Positions 56,122-64,000 of a stretch of DNA of 64,000 bases are shown here, one piece after another. Within the stretch, counting starts at the first letter, position 1, and each line of letters opens with the position of its first letter. Location: positions 4,216,001 to 4,280,000 of the forward strand of contig OV277867.1 in NCBI GenBank assembly GCA_922989275.2. Reading direction: 5' to 3'. The position numbers and the translations under genes are program-made. This stretch comes from Gari tellinella (taxonomy: Eukaryota > Mollusca > Bivalvia > Cardiida > Psammobiidae). The notes below the pieces were generated by a model. That model saw only the letters and a list, made by a program, of their open reading frames with translations. It did no database searches and was not told the origin of the DNA.

Positions 56122-56331
56122 TACAGCTAAACCTCTCTATTACGACCACTCAATTGTGTTAATTATTAGGTGTTTACGACAGGTTACTGCTTAAAGCAAG
56201 GTGGCCATAAAACTGAAAGCTCCCTTAGGAGCTTTCTGTTTTACTGTGTCACATTGCTTTCAGCTGTCACCTGCCTTTTATAAATCAATACGCCTTCGTT
56301 TTAGTGGTCATAATAGAGAGGTTTCCCTGTA
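56122..56331. repeat. family D MITE
   Basis: TACAGCTAAACCTCTCTATT to GAGAGGTTTCCCTGTA. Confidence 0.88.
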
Positions 56332-56354
56332 TTTATTTAACTAGGATTGCTAGT

Positions 56355-56604
56355 TACAGTGGAGAATCTGTTATTCTTTCCCGTTTAAATGCAAACGTAC
56401 GCAAACGCAAAACACTAAAACGTAGAAAAGAAGAACTTTTGGACAATTCTGATAATTCTTGTTTATCTTGGTGGCAAACAGTTTGGAGCCTGATCAGACG
56501 CCGGGTTACCCGGCGTCTGATCTGGCTCCAAACTGTTTGCACTGCAAATAATAGTTTTAGCGTAAACGCGTTTATTGGGAAAGAATAACAGATTCTCCAC
56601 TGTA
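56355..56604 (-). repeat. family A MITE, perfect core
   Basis: TACAGTGGAGAATCTG to CAGATTCTCCACTGTA. Very close to 19729-19978. Confidence 0.93.
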
Positions 56605-56689
56605 GATAATACATGTATACCATATGTCCTAAATGCTATTACAATCGGACCTATTCAATTATAGGCGTATAAAGATTTATACAAATAAA

Positions 56690-58545
56690 GGTCAAAGTCA
56701 CAAGGGCAAAAACGTAGGTATGGTTGGAAAGGTCTTGACACAAGAAATATATAAACAAAATATGAAAGCCGTAGGCCTACTGGTGCAAATGTTATAGCCA
56801 TTTAAAGATTTCAACAAAAGTAGGTCAAATGTCAAGGTCACAAGGTCAAAATATTTTGTATGGTTAGAAAGGGAAAACACATGTCAAGTATAAAAGGCCA
56901 AGGTGCAAAAATGCAAAAGTTATACCCAAGGTTAAGGTTTTTGGTTAAAGTTTGATTAAATAGGTCAAATATCGAGGTCAAGGTCACATGGTCAAAGATG
57001 TTGGTATGGTTGGAAAGGTCTTGACACAAGAAATATACATACAAAATATTAAAGCCCTGGGCCAACTGGTGCAAATGTTATAGCCATTTAAAGATTTTTA
57101 CAGAAGTAGGTCAAACGTCAAGGTCACAAGGTCAAAAAGTTTTGTATGGTTGGAAAGGTCTTGCCATGAAGAATACACATGCCAAGTATAAAAGGCCCAG
57201 GTTCAAAAATTCAAAAGTTATAGCCAATGTTAATGTTTTTGGTTAAAGTTTGATTAAATAGGTCAAAGGTGAAGGTCAAAGGCACATGGTCAAAGATATT
57301 GGTATGGTAGGAAAGGTCTTGACACAAAACATATACATACAAAATATTAAAGCCCTATGCTAACTGGTGCAAATGTTATAGCAATTTAAAGATTTTTACA
57401 AAAGAAGGTCAAATGTCAAGGTCAAGGTCAAAACGTTTTGTATGGTTGGAAAGGTCTTGCCATGAGGAATACACATGCCAAGTATAAAATGCCCAGGTGC
57501 AAAAATGCAAAAGTTATAGCCAAGGTTAAGGTTTTTGGTTAAAGTTTGATTAAATAGGTCAAAGGTCAAGGTCGCATGTTCAAAGATGTTGGTATGGTTG
57601 GAAAGGTCTTGACACAAGAAATAAACATACAAAATATGAAAGCCCTGGGCCTACTGGTGCAAATGTTATAGCCATTTAAAGATTTTTACAAAAGTAGGTC
57701 AAATTTCAAGGTCAAGGTCACAAGGTCAAAAAGTTTTATATGGTTGGAAAGATCTTGCCATGAGGAATACACATGCCAAGTATAAAATGCCCATGTTAAA
57801 AAATGCAAAAGTTATAGCCAAGGTTAAGGTTTTTGGTTAAAGTTTGATTAAATAGGTCAAATGTCAAGGTCAAGGTCACATGGTCAAAGATGTTGGTATG
57901 GTTGGAAAGGTCTTGACAAAAGAAATATACATACAAAATATGAGAGCCCTGGGCCTACTGGTGCAAATGTTATAGCCATTTAAAGATTTTTACAAAAGTA
58001 GGTCAAATTTCAAGGTCAAGGTCACAAGGTCAAAAAGTTTTATATGGTTGGAAAGGTCTTGCCATGAGGAATACACATGCCAAGTATAAAAGGCCCAGGT
58101 TTAAAAATGCAAAAGTTATAGCCAAGGTTAAGGTTTTTGGTTAAAGTTTGATTAAATAGGTCAAAGGTCAAGGTCACATTGTCAAAGATGTTGGTATGGT
58201 TGGAAAGGTCTTGACAAAAGAAATATACATACAAAATATGAAAGCCCTTGGCCTACTGGTGCAAATGTTATAGCCATTTAAAGATTTTTACAAAAGTAGG
58301 TCAAATGTCAAGGTCAAGGTCACAAGGTCAAAAAGGTTTGTATGGATGGAAAGGTCTTGATACAGGGAAGACACATGCCAAGTATAAAAGGTCCAGGTAC
58401 AAAAATGCAAGAGTTATAGCCAAGGTTAAGGTTTTTGGCACAGACAGACGGACGGACAAACGGACGGACAGACGGACAAACCAACAGACATGACAAAAAC
58501 TATATGCCCCCGAATCGTAGATTCTGGGGGCATAAAAATCCAAAT
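56690..58545 (-). mobile_element. K element: ~298-bp tandem array with AGGTCA motifs
   Basis: GATTAAATAGGTC recurs near 56954, 57252, 57548, 57846 and 58150. Each unit is a diverged dimer of ~150-bp halves (AAGGTCTTGACACAAG versus AAGGTCTTGCCATGAG). At the right come a GACAGACGGACGGAC microsatellite and a terminal palindrome TATGCCCCCGAATC/GATTCTGGGGGCATA. Frames of 60-80 residues on the minus strand repeat with the units and are not genes. Confidence 0.85.
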
Positions 58546-58740
58546 TTTACTGCCAGTATTCATATGAAATTTTAAAGTAGAAATAGTATATTAAATTGCA
58601 ACATAATAATTGTTATGAAAAGGTAGAAAGAAGATCAGTATAATGTGGCAATTTACCAACATGATAACATTGTGGCAACTATGTCGAGCTCGATGCAAGT
58701 GGGCTTGACAAAAACTAAAGCCCTTACGCCTCCACAGAGC

Positions 58741-58816
58741 CCTGTGTTGTGACTACTATTTAGAATCATTGTTTTGCAAAAATTCAAATGAGTAGCAACA
58801 ACACAGGGTTTGGTGA
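58741..58816. repeat. decayed family H palindrome
   Basis: CCTGTGTTGTGACTACTATT and GAGTAGCAACAACACAGGG arms with a decayed turn. Confidence 0.55.
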
Positions 58817-59091
58817 GAGTATAAAGGATAAAACTGGTTTACCCACTCTTACCTGGAGCTTGGGGTAGCCTGTTCAACAGGTGTTTGAAAACCACAGTAA
58901 TTGGGTGTATACTACGGGAGAGAATGGTATACAGAACAACAACAACATAGAGTTAAGAGTTATAGTTTTATTTCATGCAGGAGCCATAGAGGTCAGATTA
59001 CAGATAACATACTCTGTGCTTATATATACCCGAGACATCATGACAATCAGCACGACTAATAGCCCTGTCTCCTTCACATCCTTCTTCCAAT

Positions 59092-59305
59092 TACCCACTG
59101 TAAAACCTCTCTATTACGACCACTAAATAGAAGGCTAATTGTCCGTATAAAGGACAGGTGATAGCTTTAAAGCAATGTGAAAGTGAAACAGAAAGCTCCT
59201 GTAGGAGCTTTCTGTTTCACTTTCACATTGCTTTAAGCAGTCACCTGTCTTATACGATTAATATTTGACACAACTTAGTGGTCCTAATAGAGAGGTTTTA
59301 CTGTA
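59092..59305. repeat. family D MITE
   Basis: CACTGTAAAACCTCTCTATT to GAGGTTTTACTGTA. GCTCCTGTAGGAGC centre. Confidence 0.88.
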
Positions 59306-59324
59306 TATCAAACTGGTATAGCAT

Positions 59325-59534
59325 ACATAGTAAAACCTCTCTATAACGACCACTAAATTATGTTAATTATTAGTTGTGTGCAACAGACAACCCCTTAAAG
59401 CAAGATGACAGTAAAATAGAAAGCTCCTTTAGGAGCTTTCTATTTTACTGTCACCTTGCTTTAAGCTGTCACCTGTCTTTTATGCAGTCAATAAGCTTAC
59501 TTTTTAGTGGTCGTAATACAGAGGTTTTACTGTA
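59325..59534. repeat. family D MITE, close tandem neighbour
   Basis: CATAGTAAAACCTCTCTATA to GAGGTTTTACTGTA. GCTCCTTTAGGAGC centre. Confidence 0.88.
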
Positions 59535-59565
59535 TAGTACTTGCGTGTTTATGGCATGCACAAGC

Positions 59566-59809
59566 TTAACCCTCTACTCCATAGATACTCATATTTTACA
59601 AGTCATTCCTCCACTGAAGAAAATATTTCCAATTTTATAAAGTAATGAATGTGCAACATAAGAAATATTTCCTATATCAGATGGTAGTTTAAAGAAGGCT
59701 GAAAGTAAAGCAAATTGCATCTTTAGGCCAATTCTGCTTTACTTTCAACCTGCTTTAAGTGGTCACCTGTCTTCAAAAAGAAGAAAAAGGCTATGCATTA
59801 AAGGGTTAA
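59566..59809. repeat. family C MITE
   Basis: TTAACCCTCTACTCCATAG to GCATTAAAGGGTTAA. Confidence 0.87.
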
Positions 59810-59872
59810 AGCAAGAGGAAAGTAAAGCAGAATGCTCCTATAGGTGTGCACTACTTTACAACCATCTTGCTT

Positions 59873-60173
59873 TAACCCTTTCCCTAATAGAAGCATCTTT
59901 TAGCGAATTTCATTTATTCCTCCACTGAAGAAAATCATTCAAACTTACACAGTCATAAACATGTACCAAAAGAAGTATTTTTTATCCTAGCAGATGGTAT
60001 CTTAAAGCAGGCTGAAAGTAAAGCAGAATGTGCCTTCAGGCTCATTCTGCTTTGCTTTCAACCTGCTTTAAGTGTTCACCTGTCTTCAACCGCCTTCTCG
60101 TAATCATCATTCTTGATGGAGAGAAGTATCAAGAAGAAGAAAACTAGAAACAAGCTATCGAGAAAAGGGTTAA
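59873..60173. repeat. family C MITE with a 50-bp internal insert
   Basis: TTAACCCTTTCCCTAATAG to GAGAAAAGGGTTAA. The insert near 60090-60141 (CTCGTAATCATCATTC, AGTATCAAGAAG) is unlike other copies. It sits at the TTAA after a D-type core remnant. Confidence 0.82.
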
Positions 60174-60659
60174 GCTACAACCTGGACTTAAAACAAATAG
60201 TGGATCCTCATAGGAGTGTCTAATCAATTACAGGTAGTGGCCTCCTATAGTACTAATACAGAGACAAGGGTTATTTAAACACCGTTACTGACATAATTAT
60301 CCCTGGATTTGCCCTACGTAATTTTTTTTACCTTTTTTGCTTGTTGGTATGGGTTGCTTATCAATTTATAGGGGTGCTATGTATGTACTACCATTGTGAC
60401 TGAGTATGATAGGGAATAACAAAACATACCAGTTTGATAGGATTTTTTATTTATGCTTTTCGGTGGATTACCACGAAATAGCAGTGGATTATCACTTGGT
60501 AATCCACTGCAGTGGATTATCACCAATCGCTTTTATTATTAATTTTCCCCGTAGGGTTCCCCAAGAATCGTAGTCAATCGTGTCTTATCGTTAAATTCCG
60601 GCAGTCCGATTTGTCGCGAACTACTCACCGGAAGAGCACGAATCCAAACTCGGGGGCAA

Positions 60660-61005
60660 CGAAGTAATTCGGATGACGTCAAATCAATAAATAAGTGACG
60701 TCATCGTACGGGAAACTGTTTCAAAAATGTGTTCGATATAAAGTTGGGGCTCAACACTGGGTAAATCATTTACTTTCGCTTTCTCAATTGTCGAACAATT
60801 TCGTTTAAAAAGTGGCTTAAAAGCATAAATAAATAGAATAATTGTATTTTTTCAGTATAAGATCGAATTTAATCCATTTCGTGAACATCAGACTGTTATA
60901 TTTTCACTCGTGGCTTCGCCACTCGTGAAAATATAACGTCTGATGTTCACTCAATGGATTAAATTTCTATCTTAAACTGAAAAAAACAATTATCCTCTAT
61001 ATCTT
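60660..61005. repeat. P foldback element, copy 3
   Basis: TGACGTCA at 60674-60681 and 60696-60703, AAAATGTGTTCGAT, then a palindrome 60841-60990 with arms near 70 bp and a CTCGTGGCTTCGCCACTCG-type turn. Confidence 0.68.
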
Positions 61006-61031
61006 GGTTTGTTAAATGAGTAAATACGACT

Positions 61032-61516
61032 AGGCTCAACCCTATACTCCATAGATACACATTTTTATGCATCTAATTCATTCCTTCTTCACAAGAAACA
61101 GTGAAGAATATGCAATATAAGAAATGGTTTCTTCATCTCAGCAGAGCAGGCTAAAAGTAAAGCAAAATGGGTCTGAAGGCACATTATGCTTTACTTTCAG
61201 CCTCCTTTAACCCCTTACTCAATAAATACGCCTTTTTACGCCTTTAACTTTTATCTTTACTACGGAAAATATTTCTAATTTATACAGTGATAGACATGTA
61301 TCATAAGAAATATTCTCTATATTATAGCTGCTAAGCAGATAGTAGCTTCCAGCAGGCTGAAAGTAAAGCAGAATGCGCCTTAAGGCGCATTCTGCTTTCC
61401 TTTCAACCTGCTTGAAGTGGTCACCTGTCTTCCAAAACTAGAAACAGGCTATGCGGTAATGGGTTAAGTGGTCACCTGTCATCAAATTTAAGAACAGACT
61501 TTGGAGCAAAAGATTA
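61032..61516. repeat. family C MITE interrupted by family C
   Basis: ACCCTATACTCCATAGATAC through CAGCCTCCTTTAA; resumes GTGGTCACCTGTCATC to GCAAAAGATTAA. Confidence 0.8.
61207..61466. repeat. family C MITE nested in family C
   Basis: TTAACCCCTTACTCAATAAAT to GCGGTAATGGGTTAA, in the TTAA of the host core arm. Confidence 0.88.
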
Positions 61517-61556
61517 ATTAAGTTCACTCTTTTCTGACCAATCATGCCTAAACTTG

Positions 61557-61625
61557 TATTTGCAAATAGTTTGGATCCAGATCAGACATCGCTTTACACT
61601 GTGTCTGATCTGTAGCCAAACTGAC
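61557..61625. repeat. orphan type-I palindromic core
   Basis: TTGCAAATAGTTTGGATCC and GATCAGACATCGC with a worn mirror arm. Confidence 0.55.
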
Positions 61626-61805
61626 ACTTATTTCTTCAATTTAAAAAAGCAGAACTCGTAAATTTCAGTTAGTTGGGTTTATCATCAAACCAGTAGTATT
61701 TCAATTATATGGAGACATTGTCTACTGAATGAGGAGATTAACAGACAAATACGCAGCAGGCAATACATGGGTGAAAGTTGGCAAAACTGAAAATACTGAA
61801 AACTA

Positions 61806-61893
61806 TGCTGGGGGCTCGGGGGCTCAGTGGGTCCAGGGCAAGGCCCTGGCTGGGGGGCCAGAGGCCCATGGAAGCTCCTGGGTTTTAAGCATT
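61806..61893. repeat. G/C-rich imperfect palindrome
   Basis: CAGGGCAAGGCCCTG and GGGGGGCCAGAGGCCC hairpins in an otherwise AT-rich region. The apparent 74-residue frame across it is not convincing. Confidence 0.4.
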
Positions 61894-63480
61894 TTTAGGT
61901 CTGAAACTGTTGGAAAATTGTTTGAAAATGACAAGCAATGGAAAAATATATAAATAATTTTCTTGGTCATAAGCATTTATGTTTTCCAAGGATTGAAAAA
62001 TAAATCTTAATTTTGATTTTATTTAACAAAAGATGGAAATTGCTTTCAGCAAACTGTTATACTCCAAAGTAAATTATAAGCACTTTGCTTTTACAATTAT
62101 CATTGTAAGGCCACAAAAATATGTTTCTAGTTAGGTCCATGTATGAGTTAGCTCCAAGGGAGAAAAATATGAGATGGTATTTAGGTTTTCTATCATTATA
62201 CTGTTTTATAAAGCTGAATGTATAAGATTTTGTATCACTGACACTTAAAAATTATGACATGTATTACTAGATCCAATACAAAACATTTAGAACATACTCT
62301 ATTTCCAGTCAAGCATTACCATAAAAACTGACTCTGGTTGTATAAGCTTTTGCAAGGATACTGTACATATCCCGTTCAGAAGGTTCTGATGGGAACATTC
62401 TGATCTTAGTCTACACTGTTCCTACAGGATAGATGTACATATAATTCATAACTGGCCCTTGCTTTCAGTTAACAGTTTAGACTATTCAAATAAATCATTG
62501 TTGTCAGTACTTTTCAGTTGAATATAGTTAAACTATCGTACAGATACTAAAAACCATTGTCACAGAAAACACCCAGTCCTGTCTGATCCTGTTTTGACAC
62601 CTATATTTCATTTATACAGACCAGTTCATAGGTGTATGATTATATATATGAAGGGGCAGGTGCTGACCACATACTTCCGCCTCATAAAATGATTTTTTAA
62701 AAAATGGCATAAGACTTGGGTTACCCTATAAATATATTTAAGAAATATTTTTTCATTATTATGTGTACAGGCCATTCTAAAGTTTTGTACATTTAAAGGC
62801 ATGACATTTGAGAGGGGTGGGGATAGGCATTTCACTTATCCTAATGAAAATACCTCCCTCTCTCTGCTCAAAGGATTTACTCATAAAGTAAATAACTTAC
62901 CTCTGTGCCATTTCTACTTTATTTGATTGATAAATGGTTCCTTGATAAACGATTTCTAACCGTGATCTGTGTATGAGTTTATTTTAGCTCTCATTTTCAT
63001 GTTCAATTTGCTTTCAGAAAGTTAAAACTAAGTGGCACAAAATTTAAAGCAGTAGGCTATGATGGGAGAGAGAAGCCTTCCCATAGTTGATGGAACAAGA
63101 GGCCTCCCTAAAAACGATTTTAGTGGTTCAATTTTATACATTTTGATTTTTCTAAACTGTTTCAAAGCTGTGATGCTAGACTAAATTTTAATCTTGGGTT
63201 ACCCAAATCAGATAAATATTTCTTTACTTAATGAATGGAATGGTTACTATCAATTACTTTAATGATAAGAATGCTATTAAAATACCTTTTCAATACTTTA
63301 TAGCCATAGAAACGGATTGTTTAACAGTCAAATAATATGTAATGTGAAAAATTAAAAAAGATGACATTAATACTTCAGTAACTGAGTAAGCTACTTGTTT
63401 TATAATAAAATCGGATTTTCAGCCGAATTTCCTATTCAATCTCCTAATTTTGTTTAGTTCTCGTTTCATTAAAGTTAACC
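61894..63480. other. low-repeat, AT-rich DNA
   Basis: No MITE ends, exons or RNA genes recognised over about 1.6 kb. Could be an intron or intergenic. Confidence 0.4.
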
Positions 63481-64000
63481 ATTCAGCTGCATTTGACAGA
63501 TACGCCGGTATTTTAAATTCGCGAAAACTGGTGACAAAATGAGCTAATTGCATGTTGATGCACCAACGATAAAACACGAAGCGTTCCGCGTGATATAGTT
63601 TAGCGTCTGGTAATCGGATGATTCATAAAACAATGAGCGCCTAGTAAGACTCCGAAGAAAGAGATTTTAGATTTTCCAAAAGAAGTTTTTCGAACCGCTA
63701 CGGAAAATTATCGGCAACAAGATCAAAATCACAAACAGCCCCCTCATAAATTTGCTTACCTCGTTATTTTAAGCAAGCCTGTCATATTCGGAAATGTTTG
63801 GTCAAAGACTGGTTTCCGTGTTTTCAACGCTGTCCGCGTGCGTGTAGCAACCTAATTCGGCAACCAGTCGTATTTGTTTTGGTTCACTCGGATTTTGCCG
63901 TCACCGTTATAGTACGACGAACGATAGGGCCGAACGATAACATTGGCGAACATTGACACCGTAATTTCAACTAATTTGACAGCTCTCGAAATCACCTTCG
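63481..64000. promoter_or_regulatory. CpG-richer segment at the window edge
   Basis: CG dinucleotides (GAACGATAGGGCCGAACG, GTCCGCGTGCG) are clearly more frequent than in the 2 kb before. It could mark the promoter of a gene beyond the edge or on the minus strand. No exon can be placed. Confidence 0.25.

Noticed and set aside
10657..57073. Many 60-100 residue frames repeating MQTVWSQIRRRVTRRLI-like peptides
   Set aside because: They coincide exactly with family A/B/E/F palindromes on both strands and vary with them. They are translations of the GATCAGACGCCG hairpin, not a protein family.
56698..58234. Repeated minus-strand frames containing CQDLSNHTNIF
   Set aside because: They recur with the ~298-bp K unit and have no other coding evidence.
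2493..58545. CRISPR-like arrays
   Set aside because: The repeats are contiguous tandem units without spacers in a eukaryotic genome.
61729..61953. 74-residue + strand frame across the GC-rich palindrome
   Set aside because: Composition follows the hairpin; no start context, splice sites or recognised motif.

Overview
This 64 kb window is animal nuclear DNA: spliced genes with GT-AG introns, AT-rich intergenic sequence, tRNA-derived SINEs, an RTE-type retrotransposon tail and a very dense load of short palindromic non-autonomous transposons (MITEs). The repeat style suggests a bivalve mollusc: AGCTCACC/(GTCC)n/AGGTCA tandem-repeat elements, CAGTAAAACCTCTC and TTAACCC MITEs, and SINEs with a GGGTCTTC...CGACGTAAAATC tail. 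That placement is inference, not a database result.

Two protein-coding genes can be supported, both on the + strand. (1) At 3543-4871 there is an intact 442-residue reading frame in one exon, preceded by a splice acceptor and an in-frame stop. I recognise no family. It carries about 14 RRxS-type basophilic kinase consensus sites, five of them in a tandem GRRNSVV-like block. (2) At 24559-31610 there is a four-exon protein phosphatase 1 inhibitor-2 (PPP1R2). I joined the exons by splice phase into a 233-residue product with the KGILK, KxxKW, PPTPY and HYNE hallmarks. A 1.5 kb (GAT)n-rich array ends about 330 bp upstream of its start codon.

By eye, about half of the window is repeats. I use these labels. 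A: TA-CAGTGGAGAA, ~250 bp. B: TA-CAGTG(C/T)TCCCTC, up to ~370 bp. C: TTAA-CCC(T/A)TT..CCATAG, ~250 bp. D: TA-CAGTAAAACCTCTC, ~210 bp. E: TTAA-CCCTTAGCCTGCC, 214 bp. F: TTAA-CCCCTTCACTGCC, ~218 bp. G: TTAA..CATTCAACCCTAGCGACGAG, ~250 bp. H: CAGGGCTCCAGATAA, ~193 bp, 5-7 bp target duplications. I: CAGGGCTGCCATT, ~205-255 bp. J: GAACCTTATTAA, ~307 bp. K and M: large elements built as end palindrome, (GTCC)n microsatellite, ~145-161 or ~298 bp tandem units, Helentron/DINE-1-like in layout. L: GGGTCCAAGGTTATAAAG palindromes. P: foldback palindromes with TGACGTCA motifs nearby. T: pogo-like ends.

Layout: 1-3.5 kb MITEs and one M element; 3.5-4.9 kb the RRxS gene; 5-22.3 kb wall-to-wall MITEs of families A-G with foldbacks; 22.7-24.2 kb the GAT array; 24.56-31.61 kb PPP1R2 with MITEs and SINEs in its introns; 31.7-50 kb families C, D, G, H and L, often nested; 50-55.6 kb nested M elements with a truncated RTE retrotransposon; 56.7-58.5 kb the K tandem array; 58.7-61.6 kb MITEs; 61.6-64 kb low-repeat DNA with no gene I can support.

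The most striking pattern is that two palindromic cores recur inside MITE families with unrelated ends and different target sites (TA, TTAA, 5-7 bp). The arms change symmetrically between families. Both genes also have candidate polyadenylation signals inside copies of the same MITE family, A.
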